A stretch of DNA of 64,000 bases from Periplaneta americana (Eukaryota; Arthropoda; Insecta; Blattodea; Blattidae). Location of the stretch: contig NC_091123.1 in NCBI RefSeq assembly GCF_040183065.1, positions 8,315,001 to 8,379,000 on the forward strand, written 5' to 3'. The position numbers and the translations under genes were made by a program. Positions 34,751-45,089 of the stretch are shown piece by piece. Every line of letters starts with the position of its first letter. The first letter of the stretch is position 1. Below the pieces are notes generated by a model, which saw only the letters and a program-made list of their open reading frames with translations, was not told the origin of the DNA and ran no database searches.

Positions 34751-34853
34751 TTCATTCATTCTTTTTTGCTAGCATACCCCAAAAATATATTTATACCCCA
34801 AACTGCATTCCAATTATATAAGAATTAACAAAAAACTATGATTGATGTTGTAC

Positions 34854-34855
<2 letters not shown>

Positions 34856-34906
<51 letters not shown>
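34856..34906. repeat. (AAT)n microsatellite
   Basis: About 16 uninterrupted AAT units. Confidence 0.95.
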
Positions 34907-35239
34907 GATATAAAATGGTATTAAAAAAAATATAATAAAATTAATATGTCAGCATTTTTACATATGTAATCAGTGGGCTGCGTACCCCTTGAGACAACTC
35001 CGCTAATATTGAATGAAAAAATACATAAAAATACGATAATTATTTTTATTTATGCAAAAATGAATTTGTTTTTGTATGTAGATTAATTTTTTTAAAGTAC
35101 AGTTGGATTTTCTCTAAAAAAAGTGACGGCCATTCAAGCTCTTCAATGCAAAACCATCACCAGAGCCGTCACGGAACCTGTAGTAGAATATTGATCAAAT
35201 TACGTATTTTATTCCCTGTTCACTATATCAACATACGAG

Positions 35240-35345
35240 ATTAATTAATTAATTAATTAATTTATTTATTTATTTATTTATTTATTCACTTATTTATTTA
35301 TTCATTTATATGGATATTTATGTATTTATTTATTCATACATTTGC
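35240..35345. repeat. (TTAA)n–(TTTA)n low-complexity tract
   Basis: Tetranucleotide repeats shading into degenerate TTTA/TTCA units. Confidence 0.8.
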
Positions 35346-35478
35346 TTATTTACGTATTTATTTGTTAACTTTTTGTATTTATTTATTTAGTTAGTTATTT
35401 CGCTCATCAATATAATTACAAAATAGAGATTCATACATTTACATAATAGTAATAATAACAGTAAATTTTAAATTAATA

Positions 35479-35596
35479 TATCGCTGGTTTACAAGCAAAA
35501 CACATTAAGTCAAAATTATTACTTCTGAGAAAAGGCGTTTTTCTTCTGACAAAACTAATTTTGACTTATTGTGTTTTGCTTGTAAGCCGACGATAT
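35479..35596. mobile_element. Short fold-back element (39-bp arms)
   Basis: The left arm TATCGCTGGTTTACAAGCAA… (35479-35517) and right arm 35558-35596 are inverted with about three mismatches, around a 40-nt loop that is itself partly self-complementary. The size and structure suit a tiny MITE or a hairpin-forming repeat. The flanks are AT-rich and the TSD is not resolvable. Confidence 0.6.
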
Positions 35597-35599
35597 ACA

Positions 35600-36735
35600 T
35601 GAAATTGTAATAAATACAGGAATAACTGAGGAGAATCACTGATAAAATATTATGAAGTATTTTATGTCATCAACTACAATACATGTACCGGTATGTTATT
35701 TCCTGCAGAAGTACATTTATTTCCTGAGAGATTCAATATTGTTGAGTTTGTTATTCTGTAGCAAGAACATATTCTAAAAAAGGGAGAATACTTTTGATAA
35801 TGTCTTTGGCATGATTTTTATTAAAAATATTTTATTAGCCCTACAGTTCTTCGTTGGTGTAAATATTATTATCTTGCACAATAGATGACTATTAACAGAG
35901 TTATCAATAAATTGTGTAGATATTTTGTAGTTATTATTCCTTCTACTTCGTAAACTTTCCAAATTAAAACGAGACCAGAGAGATGAGTAAGAGGTATTAT
36001 TTTCACTATTTCAGGAGGAATAGTAACCGAATGACCTAAGAAATAGATACCTAATAACTCTTTTTATTTTGTTAATATATTTAATTTGATATGGGTTCCC
36101 TATAATATTACAATATTCAAGTTTTGATCTAATTAATAAAAACATAGAATTGGGAAGAGAATTTTCTGGATGTCTAAAGATAAATCCTAAAAGTTTAAGA
36201 GAATGAGACACCCATTTAAGTATGGTACATTATTTGTAAAAATCAATATTTGAGGTGAATCGTACATCTAAATGTTACTGAGGTGTACTATATTTATTCT
36301 GAATGCACTCGTCTTGTTTCTGTCTGAGTAGATGATGTAGCTGAAAATTTTCTATACCTCATGGGCAAGTGTCGAATGGGACAATTTTAATTTTAGTAGA
36401 TTATGGTTTTATACTGTATTTTATCACAATTACTAGTATATATATAGGGCTGTATAGACAATCGAATACATGTATGAACAATAATTGCAAATAAATAAGT
36501 ATAGGTATGATATTTAAGTACCGGTACAGTATATTTCTCATGCTATGTTATACCAGTTATATAAAGTGTGCTTTAATTTTTGTCTAATACTGTACTTCAT
36601 ACAATTTGTAAACACATTACAAAAAAAATATTCAGATGTCATTATTCCCTGTATTCTCATTGGCTGAATTAGGCTCTTTTGCATACAACTGCCCTCTGCA
36701 TGTGGTGGTTTGAAAGTTAGCTCTGTTTAGTTGGT
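35600..36735. other. Gene-free stretch upstream of the Jockey element
   Basis: The minus-strand frame at 36011-36211 reads 'SRSKLEYCNIIGNPYQIKYI'-like residues ('LLIRSKLEYCNIIGNPYQ'), reminiscent of the C-terminal '…R.KLEYAS.VW.PY' region of a LINE reverse transcriptase on the minus strand. It is too short and broken for a firm call. Confidence 0.3.
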
Positions 36736-36745
36736 TGTAATGGTA
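36736..36745. repeat. 5' target-site duplication of the Jockey element
   Basis: TGTAATGGTA, repeated exactly at 41269-41278 directly after the poly(A) tail. An 8-base partial repeat, TGTAATGG, also occurs at 36758 inside the 5' UTR; it is a weaker alternative end. Confidence 0.8.
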
Positions 36746-36969
36746 TCACGTTCGACTGTAATGGCGGTCTGATTCAAATGCTTATTTTGTCTAGACTAGA
36801 TAAAGTGACTGTTATTTCTGAATTAGATAAAGTGATTGTTTGTTCTGTGTTCTAAAGTGAAGCATATTCTTTCCTGTGAATTAGTGTTTATAGTTTCTGA
36901 GTTTTTACATAAGTATTTTCCTTCTTTCTTAATTCTTTCTCTTATAGAACTTGTGTTTGTGCGATAGCT

Positions 36970-38418
36970 ATGCAAGATCCTAGATCTACTAGCTTGGACA
37001 CTTGTGAAATGAATGATAATCTCAACACATTATGTGACATAGCATTAATAAACTGCGATTCAGAAAATATGGAGATTAGTAATCAGCCTAATACTAATAA
37101 TGATAATTTTGTTTTGAACACATCTATTCTTTCCAATGACTCAACAATCAAACAAATGAAAATCAGAAAATCAACAGATGAATACACACCAGCTAAGAAA
37201 ACATTAAAAACAAAGGCTGCTAAACAAATAGCAACATCAATGAAGAATCCTAAACCTATCCAAACTCACAACAAATTTCAAATACTAACTACTGCCACGC
37301 CCACAGACTGTCATAATACCATCAGTAACACTACACCCTGCGTCGGCACATCTACAACTCCATCAAATATTAATCCCGCAATATGTGCAGTTTCAAAAAA
37401 CACAATTTCTCAACCCAAACCTAAGAAACCACCACCAATCATTTTATTGACCAAAGTGAATTATTTTGATTTCGCAAAACAACTAAAACAATTTCTACGC
37501 GAAGAAATCAATGCACAATATTGCCCACAGGGCTTAAAAATCTTTGCTGCTAATAATGACGATTATAATGACATAGGTAATTACTTGAAAGCTAACAGTT
37601 ATGAATTCTACACCTTCCCTAATGGACAAGTTAAAGTTCATAAAGTAGTTATGAAAGGTCTACCTGTAGAAACATCAAGTGATACAATTCAAAATGAACT
37701 TGTTTTGAAAAAATTTTCGGTCCAAAGTGTCAAACAAATGAAGAAAAAGATAATAGATGACATTTCTGGAGAATTAGTGTCCCTACCTATACCAGTATGG
37801 ATTATCACTACATATCAAACTCCAGGAACCCCTGACATCCATACTCTAACAGGGCTTTTTAATCTGAAACTAAACATAGAAGATTATAAAAGTTTACAAG
37901 GCCCAATCCAATGTTTCAGGTGCCAGGGTTTTGGACACAAAGCTGTCACCTGTTTCGTCCAACCAAAATGTGTGAAATGCGGTAATGCACATTTTACATA
38001 TAATTGTGATGCAGTCTCTGAAGCAATACCCAAATGTGCAAATTGCAATGCTCAACATACAGCTAATTTCAAGAACTGTCCAAAATTCCTAAAATATACT
38101 CAGGGAATACAAAACAAAAGAGAACAGAGCATTAATAATTTTACTCTTAGAGACCAAGATTTCCCACGTCTTCCAAATAGGAATCCAACTCCCTACAGAA
38201 ATCACAATCAGGATACGCTTAACAAACAAAGGGACAATTCATCTACAATAGAAGACTTACAAGACATCTGGAATTTTACAAAAAATATTAGGAATTATAT
38301 CCAGAAGTTTAAAAGTATAATGTCAAAAATCAAATCAGAAAATAATACTTTGACAAAAATCGGAATACTAATTGAAGGTCTTATAGATATCCTTGATCTC
38401 GGAAACGGCAGTGAATAA
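36970..38418 (+). CDS. Jockey ORF1: gag-like RNA-binding protein with three zinc knuckles
   Basis: 482 residues, ATG to TAA. ORF1 proteins of this group coat element RNA and help target the complex to the nucleus. The N-terminal third is polar and Asn/Thr/Lys-rich. A central region from about residue 155 ('PPPIILLTKVNYFDF') to 300 matches the PRE_C2HC-type domain of Jockey-like ORF1s by layout. Zinc knuckles lie at residues 315-370: 'CFRCQGFGHKAVTC', 'CVKCGNAHFTYNC' and 'CANCNAQHTANFKNC'. The C-terminus is Lys/Asn-rich and probably helical. The frame is intact. It overlaps the open ORF2 frame by 32 nt. Confidence 0.9.
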   Translation: MQDPRSTSLDTCEMNDNLNTLCDIALINCDSENMEISNQPNTNNDNFVLNTSILSNDSTIKQMKIRKSTDEYTPAKKTLKTKAAKQIATSMKNPKPIQTHNKFQILTTATPTDCHNTISNTTPCVGTSTTPSNINPAICAVSKNTISQPKPKKPPPIILLTKVNYFDFAKQLKQFLREEINAQYCPQGLKIFAANNDDYNDIGNYLKANSYEFYTFPNGQVKVHKVVMKGLPVETSSDTIQNELVLKKFSVQSVKQMKKKIIDDISGELVSLPIPVWIITTYQTPGTPDIHTLTGLFNLKLNIEDYKSLQGPIQCFRCQGFGHKAVTCFVQPKCVKCGNAHFTYNCDAVSEAIPKCANCNAQHTANFKNCPKFLKYTQGIQNKREQSINNFTLRDQDFPRLPNRNPTPYRNHNQDTLNKQRDNSSTIEDLQDIWNFTKNIRNYIQKFKSIMSKIKSENNTLTKIGILIEGLIDILDLGNGSE

Positions 38419-41071
38419 ACCTCTGAAACTAGCCTATTGGAATGCCGATGGCGTAAGAAGAGATTATGATATTCTAACTGATTTCCTTGAAGAGTTTGAC
38501 ATAGACATATTTTTAATTAATGAGACGCATCTAACAGCCAACCAACGTTTCACAATCCGAAATTATACAATATATCGCACAGATGGACCTCGAGGACATT
38601 ATGGTGGCACTGCTATAGCTGTTAAATCAACTTTATATCACCGACATATATCTACACCTAACTTTACAAATCTTGAAGCTACATTCATAGAAATTCCAAT
38701 AAACAACTCAAACTTGCAATTAGGAGCTATCTATTACTCTCCAAATCTGAAACTTCTAGACAATGATCTAGATTTGCTTCATGAAATGTCAAAAAACTAC
38801 ATTCATGCTGGTGATTTCAATTGTAAAAACCCAAAATGGAACTCAAGAATTATTACTCCGAGAGGAAAACAACTTGAAGCACACGCTTCCCTACATAAAT
38901 ATAACATAATAGCTCCTTCACAGCCAACTCACTTTCCATACAATAATCTGCATATGCCGGATGTATTAGACATTGCCCTTGTCAATACTACTATTACACC
39001 TCTATACATTGAAACAGTTTCTGCTCTGTCTTCAAACCACGACCCAGTCATTCTAGTTCTAGATCACATTCCAGCTTCTTCTATATTAAAAAATGACAAA
39101 AGAAAAACAGTCAATTGGAAATTCTTCAGGGAACTCGTAAACTCTTCCGTGCCAGGCAATATAATCATTGAATCAAGAGAGGACTTAGATAAAGCTGTAC
39201 AAATCTACACCTCCACAATTAGCAGTGCTATCAAAATCGCAAAAACTGCATACAATAAGAACCCAGACACAGCTAAGAACCTAGAAATTCAAACTCTTTG
39301 CAAACAGAAACGCTTAGCTAGGAAAAAGTGGCAAAAAACTCGAAATGAAACTGACAAAAATATCTATAACAATTTAAAAAACAAATTACACAGAAGAGCT
39401 TTTGAACTGAAAATAGATAAATTTGAAGCCGATGTCAAGGATGCTGCATCTTCGAATACTATCTGGAAAATAACAAAAAGACTTACTTCATCTAACAACA
39501 TCAATAAACAGCAACCCATACATACTACAAATGGCATCAAATACAATCCACAAGATAAAGCTGAAGCAATTGCTGAATATCTAAAGGATCATTTTAGTGA
39601 ACCAACTGCTGACCCGAACTATATGATCTCAAATCAAGACATGATTGACAATATTAATAGAGATTTAAAAGTTCATGATGCAAGTACTATTCCTCATACA
39701 ACCCCTTCAGAAGTTAAAAAAATTATTAAGACTTTAAAATCTTCAAAATCTCCTGGACCAGACAAAATTAGTAACTTAGCTCTAAAAAATCTACCAAAGA
39801 AAGCTATATGCCATATTACTAAGTTGTTCAACTCAGCATTGAAAACTCAATATTTTCCCTCATCTTGGAAACATTCACAAATCATTACAATTCCTAAACA
39901 GAACAAGAACTCTATGTATTGTCAAAATAGAAGACCAATATGTCTTTTGAATACACATGGAAAATTATTAGAACGGATCATCCTCAAACGAATGTTGCCT
40001 TATACAGACACCATTATTCCTCCTTGGCAAACAGCTTTTCAAAAAGGAAGATCAGTAACTCATAATGTAGTCTCTCTCGTAGAAGACATAACCAAAGGCT
40101 TTAACAACAAATTCTACACAGCAGCCATCTTTTTGGACGTTTCTAAGGCATTTGATAAAGTTTGGCATTTAGGTCTGCTGTATAAACTTAATAAATTTCT
40201 GCCTCGCTCATTAACTCACCTTCTAGCTAGCTACTTAGAAAAGAGATCTTTTCAAGTCCTCATAGATGGCCAACTATCTTCCACTTATATAGCAGAAGCT
40301 GGAGTTCCACAAGGCTCTGTACTTGGTCCTATATTGTACTGTCTCTACACTTCTGACATTCCTACTACTCTCAAAACTAAAACACTTCTGTATGCTGATG
40401 ACACAGTTATATATAGTGTTAAATTCAGTCCTCAATATGCTGTCTCCGCAGTTCAAAACCATGTACTTCTATTAGAAGAATGGCTTAAAGAATGGCGTAT
40501 TTCTTTAAATCCTGAAAAATGTCAGTCAATAATTTTCTCCAAGTGTTTAAAAAGACCTCGTGACAAAATAAAAATATGCAATCAAGAAATTCAATACAGT
40601 GACCATGTAAAATATCTTGGTATTACTCTTGATAACAAATTGTTGTGGCACAAGCACATAAAATCTGTAACAACTAAGAGCTCTCTTAGAATATCTCATC
40701 TTTACCCCCTGTTCAAATCTCCTGTCCTCAGTCTAAGAAGAAAAGTTATGCTATACAAAATGCTGATTTTACCGATTCTAACTTACGTTGCCCCGGCTTG
40801 GTGTTATATTCCAAAAACAGTGTTTCAACCTCTTCAAATTGTTCAAAATAAAGTGCTCCGAATAATACATAATTCAGACTGGTACACAACAAATGCACAA
40901 ATACACTTTGATTTGGACATGACATTTCTGAAAGACTCATTACGTGAACAAGTTAAGAAGTTTTATAACAGTGCAAATTCAAGTGAAAATCCATTCATCA
41001 AGCGTCTTGGTCAATACAATGCAAATTTCTACAAGAAACACAGAACACCAAAATCCTTTTTAAGTGAATAA
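38393..41071 (+). CDS. Jockey ORF2: endonuclease–reverse transcriptase
   Basis: About 890 residues, stop at 41069. The endonuclease domain (about 10-235) shows 'LAYWNADGV', 'INETHL', 'GGTAIAVK', 'HAGDFNCKNPKWN' and 'SSNHDPVIL', the APE-type catalytic set that nicks target DNA. The reverse transcriptase (about 455-720) shows 'KSPGPDKIS', 'FLDVSKAFDKVWH', 'AGVPQGSVLGPILY' and the catalytic 'YADD' at residue 667 (40391). The thumb/C-terminal region has 'VKYLGITLDNKLLWHKHI' and 'MLILPILTYVAPAW'. No RNase H follows. The frame opens after TAG at 38384 but has no ATG before the endonuclease: 38393 is TTG, and GTG at 38411 sits where an ATG overlapping ORF1's stop would be expected. Confidence 0.92.
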   Translation: MISETAVNKPLKLAYWNADGVRRDYDILTDFLEEFDIDIFLINETHLTANQRFTIRNYTIYRTDGPRGHYGGTAIAVKSTLYHRHISTPNFTNLEATFIEIPINNSNLQLGAIYYSPNLKLLDNDLDLLHEMSKNYIHAGDFNCKNPKWNSRIITPRGKQLEAHASLHKYNIIAPSQPTHFPYNNLHMPDVLDIALVNTTITPLYIETVSALSSNHDPVILVLDHIPASSILKNDKRKTVNWKFFRELVNSSVPGNIIIESREDLDKAVQIYTSTISSAIKIAKTAYNKNPDTAKNLEIQTLCKQKRLARKKWQKTRNETDKNIYNNLKNKLHRRAFELKIDKFEADVKDAASSNTIWKITKRLTSSNNINKQQPIHTTNGIKYNPQDKAEAIAEYLKDHFSEPTADPNYMISNQDMIDNINRDLKVHDASTIPHTTPSEVKKIIKTLKSSKSPGPDKISNLALKNLPKKAICHITKLFNSALKTQYFPSSWKHSQIITIPKQNKNSMYCQNRRPICLLNTHGKLLERIILKRMLPYTDTIIPPWQTAFQKGRSVTHNVVSLVEDITKGFNNKFYTAAIFLDVSKAFDKVWHLGLLYKLNKFLPRSLTHLLASYLEKRSFQVLIDGQLSSTYIAEAGVPQGSVLGPILYCLYTSDIPTTLKTKTLLYADDTVIYSVKFSPQYAVSAVQNHVLLLEEWLKEWRISLNPEKCQSIIFSKCLKRPRDKIKICNQEIQYSDHVKYLGITLDNKLLWHKHIKSVTTKSSLRISHLYPLFKSPVLSLRRKVMLYKMLILPILTYVAPAWCYIPKTVFQPLQIVQNKVLRIIHNSDWYTTNAQIHFDLDMTFLKDSLREQVKKFYNSANSSENPFIKRLGQYNANFYKKHRTPKSFLSE

Positions 41072-41230
41072 CATGCACTTTTCCACAACCTCTGACTTCC
41101 TTAAATCTACACTAATGTCTCTGTGCCCAATTGTTTTGACAGCTGGACATGAACAATATTTGTGCATCGTTATTTGAATTTACACTAAAATACGAAAAGG
41201 CAGAAAACATATTTGTTTTGGAACTTTATC

Positions 41231-41268
41231 AATAAATTGCTGAATGTGAAAAAAAAAAAAAAAAAAAA
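41231..41268 (+). promoter_or_regulatory. Jockey 3' processing signal and poly(A) tail
   Basis: AATAAA at 41231-41236, then 12 nt of unique sequence, then an uninterrupted A-run of 20 at 41249-41268. The tail marks the reverse-transcription start point. Confidence 0.85.
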
Positions 41269-41278
41269 TGTAATGGTA

Positions 41279-42519
41279 AACGAGGTAAGATGGATTTTGT
41301 TTTAGAAGAGGTAAGTGATGTTTAAGATTCCTTTTCTGCGAATCATAAATTTCAAAATTGTTTGCAGATCATCGGAGACAATGTGTTACAAGTGAAATAA
41401 ATTTATTTATGAAGTGTAGTGTAGTTCTAATTCATAACTTGATATAAGTAATAAATGCCAGGTGGTAGTTAGCCTTTGAGCCTTGAGATTAAATTACATG
41501 TGAATTACAATATAATTTTTCATGTACTGCATATTAAATGATTTAATAGATGAAATTATATGTTAATAAACAGGCCTGTATTTACGTATGGACCACATGG
41601 ATGGCAAAATTTTAAGAAAAGAAAAAAAAAATCAAGCTGAAAACAAATTTTCGGTATTCTACTTTACAGATGTCTGCTTTAGAACATGGATGGTGTTGAA
41701 GAGTTACCTCACATGTCAAAATATTGAATTTTACAGAAGAGCACAAAAATATTTTAATACTGTAGCTATATAGCGAACAAATATCTGACATACTGATATA
41801 AAAGGTTATTTAAAATCTCTCCTTGTAAAGTTTGTATCCATGCCTTGACATAAGACGTTTACAAAAGATTGGGGAAGACTTTTGTGACAGGGATCAAGTG
41901 AAATCTCGCTGTGGTCATTTTTTTTAATATGATATGTTAAATTGTTATTACATGCCACTTTTTTCTTCACTGCTAAATGTAAGATTTGCATAAGTTGGTT
42001 GGAGGCGCAATTTTTTTTTGAGTCCACGGGTGTAGTACTACCTGAATACAGGGCTGTTAATAAATATGCTTGACAATGTTCGGAGAGTAAAATGTAATAG
42101 GTACGGTACATACTATTTTAGACGAAATTCTATATACAATAATGTTCATTTTTAGCTTCGAGGGTATGCATACATACAGCAGGGTCGCCTATAGGAATTG
42201 TGCCTCCCCCTCGTCAATATTTTAATTAATGTTGCAATTCTGTTAATGTGAGCTAAGGAAATTTTATTACGATGTCCTCACTAAGCAGGTAGCCTACTAA
42301 CTCTTCAATAGTAGTTTACTTCTGAACTTACTGAAACCATAATTGTTATTTTAATAACATGTGATTTAACAGAATTATTTTTATAAATTGAAAAAGTTTC
42401 GTGAACATTTTACGTTTCTCTCTCCCTAAAGATAAAGGCAGCCCCTTCATATGCCATGAAGACAACATGGGGGGGGGAGGGGAAGACATGGAGGTAGAGC
42501 CTCATGTTTTCTTGACCTC
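41279..42519. other. Gene-free stretch downstream of the Jockey element
   Basis: No gene or clear repeat seen; a G-run lies at 42471-42480. The minus-strand frame 41806-42111 has no family motif. Confidence 0.4.
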
Positions 42520-42690
42520 GGCACTAGAATGAAGTGGAACCACGCTCCGACAGTCTTTTATCCGGGAAAGACTCAGTACTCAATTTGATAGGAGACTGAG
42601 TGAACCTCAGGGCTGTTCTGGAAGTTTGGCAACGAGAAAATTCCTCCACCACCCGGAATCGAACTGCCTTCATCTCCCTAAAAAGTAAAA
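42520..42690 (-). mobile_element. Probable SINE fragment
   Basis: The minus strand carries a B-box-like CAGTTCGATTCCGGGTGGTGG followed by AGGAATTTTCTCGTTGCC, similar to the tRNA-headed repeats elsewhere in this window. The 3' limit is unclear. Confidence 0.35.
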
Positions 42691-42939
42691 ATCGGACTGG
42701 GCTCCCTTGGTGCTCGGAACCCCTTCCCCCACTCGAGTGGTGCCTCCCCCCTCCCTGTATACAGCTTTATCCATATGATCAATCGGCTTATTACTAGGGT
42801 TCGGATGTTTGAGTTGTCAGGTTTCTATTTTCATTAAAATAAATAAATCTGTTGCACGACAGTCCCTAGAAAGCCAAGGATGACAAGTCAGTTGTTGGTC
42901 TTACATCCATGTGCCTCAGATGTGAACAATCAACCAGTA

Positions 42940-43100
42940 TGGGAGTGAGGTTAGCACGATGATTCCCCAGCTATCGTAGCTCCCCAAATTCATCACGATG
43001 CTGGATGGCCATCGGTCCCGTACAGTGGCCGAAATTTCATGAGAAAATTCCTTCCCTCTTGAGGACTGTAACTGCTCATTCGTTATCAGTAAGGCATGAC
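42940..43100 (-). mobile_element. SINE fragment, same family as 7878
   Basis: CTCCCCAAATTCATCACGAT and 'GCCGAAATTTCATGAGAAAA' match 7990-8060 in order. Head degraded. Confidence 0.5.
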
Positions 43101-43334
43101 ACTCTAGAATACTCTGGTCCTATTTTCGTGATAAATTGTGATTGAATATTGAGTTATTCTAATCACAATCACCATTATTTTTATTTTGCATATAAATTCA
43201 TATTTGGGACATTTTAGGTTAGGTTATATTTATAATTAAAATGGTAATATTTGGAGGATAAAAATGCATATTTTGATAATATTTAGGACGCACAATTCTG
43301 CTTGTTTCTTATGACTACTATTGAGAAAAAGTCA

Positions 43335-43576
43335 ATCCACCACTGTGGAGTAATTGTTGGTAGTGAAACGAGTGGATTCAGATTGAAATCCTGGATGAGA
43401 CAAGTTCCCTGGTTGAGGTTTTCCCGGGATTTTTCCTCAACCCATTAAGAATAAATGCTGGGTAACTTTCAACACTGGACCCTGGACTCATTTCGCTGGC
43501 ATTATCAGCTTCATATTATTCAGATGCTAAATAACCATCGCAGTTGATAAAGCATCGTAAAATAAATTTAAAAAGG
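43335..43576 (+). mobile_element. tRNA-derived SINE, family A
   Basis: Starts TCCACCACTGTGGAGTAATT, with a deletion in the A/B-box interval. The body has CCTCAACCCATTAAGAATAA and 'GCTGGGTAACTTTCAACACT', and the tail GATAAAGCATCGTAAAATAA. Confidence 0.8.
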
Positions 43577-44643
43577 TCACTGTTTCATGATGTAGTTGGT
43601 ACTGTATATCTTCAAGAAAACAATGCAGTAGTGGACATTTCAATCTTTGGTAGTAACACTAGCAGCAAATGTAGTGCTTCTAGATATATTATCTATGTTT
43701 GTGTGGATCAACTACCGCACATCACAGCTGTGTTCAATAGAAGTATAATATTCACTTCAATGTAAGTAAGGTGGAACAATATTTTGCAGACAGAATAGGG
43801 CCTACATTAGTCTGCTTGCAAGCTCGCAAAATACTAAATGTTTCACGATCACGAAGTTTGAAGGATATAGGCCATTGCTGGCCTGTTCCGGCCTGAAAAT
43901 TCATCATTTGGTTCAGATTTACACGAAACAAGCACCAACTTAAACAGGGGTGTATTTTATGCCTGGCAGGCCCTGGCAGCACCAAGATACTATTTTTAAA
44001 GTCCTAGCAATGCCAGTGCACTTTTATGGTTTCCATATTATCGTCAAATTTAGCATTTTTAAAAGTAATATTTTATTCATATTTAAGCAGTTTCATAATG
44101 TGGTCTAACAATCTCTATATCTAGATTGGAACTATGTATTTTCATCTGACAAAAATGTTTGTGCACCATACACCAAGATGTATTTAATGAAATATATTAG
44201 AAAAGGAAGCTAAATTAAGTTACCGGGTTCATACCCCACTTATAGAGGAAATCCTCTCCTCTAATGACAAACAATTCAATAAAAATCTTATTAATCAGTA
44301 CTACTAGTACTATCACAATACTAAAGCCAGAGCACTTTTTTGTTTAGAAATACACCGCTGATTTTAAACCTAAAGAATTAAGAGTAGCCTACAAGATATC
44401 AAATTCAAAGAATGACAAAATTGACCATTGTTGATCATTGAAAATGTCGAGTCATCCCTTAAAGAAGTAGAGCATAATTGCTTGCGTATTTCTTCGTATT
44501 TTAGATCGTGAACATCCAAACCCTACTTACATATTGTACACTAATTATTATTGGAAAACCTACAGATTTGTGCAGAATGCAGTGTTTGTATTCAATACTG
44601 TGTAAATCTTTACAGGATAATAAGCTGATTTCAATGTCCACAG

Positions 44644-44863
44644 ACTGGGTGTAGGGCATGATAGTCCAGGATCGCACTGGACGATCCTCTCACCACAGCT
44701 CTGCAAGGACGTCAGAGGACCGTCCTTTGGGATTTTCACGGCAGTGGTGGAGTTTGTGTCGCTGTTCCTGTGCAGTGCTCTGCTGCTGCTGTCTGAGGAG
44801 GAAGCATCGCCTGGCACAGCTGACGTGACCGTGTGCATGCAGCACCATCTAACCACTGCTTAA
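44644..44863 (+). CDS. Candidate terminal exon with a hydrophobic segment
   Basis: After a plausible acceptor (TTTCAATGTCCACAG) the + strand is open for 72 codons to TAA at 44861. It is clearly GC-richer than its flanks. The peptide reads 'LGVGHDSPGSHWTILSPQLC', then a likely membrane segment 'FGIFTAVVEFVSLFLCSALL', then an acidic/polar end. ATTAAA follows about 35 nt downstream. I do not recognise the family and found no upstream exon. The minus strand is also open (98 residues) but Ser/Thr-rich and less protein-like. Confidence 0.35.
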
Positions 44864-45089
44864 AGTGGCTTTAAAGAAGGTGAGGGGACCAGTATGCAAT
44901 TAAAATGAGTAAACACAGGAATGCTAGTGGCTATAATTTCAAGAGAATTAAATTAAATTTAGAAAAATTAACTTCAAAATGGGATGGGTGTGATGTAGGG
45001 TCTACTTAAAAATTTCAGTTATAAAAAATACAAATAACTTCTTAGCATGCAATATAATTTAAAGAAGTTATTCATATCTTACTACGTTA

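Larger units (their letters stand above)
36746..41268 (+). mobile_element. Full-length Jockey-type non-LTR retrotransposon
   Basis: A 4.52-kb element with a 224-nt 5' UTR, overlapping ORF1 and ORF2, a short 3' UTR with AATAAA at 41231 and an A-tract at 41249-41268. TGTAATGGTA occurs at 36736-36745 and again at 41269-41278, a 10-bp target duplication that fixes both ends. Both ORFs are free of internal stops, so the insertion is young. It matches the Jockey superfamily in having zinc knuckles in ORF1, an APE endonuclease plus reverse transcriptase in ORF2, and no RNase H. Confidence 0.93.

Noticed and set aside
39364-40940. Minus-strand frames inside Jockey ORF2
   Set aside because: Antisense shadows of a long, domain-bearing coding frame.
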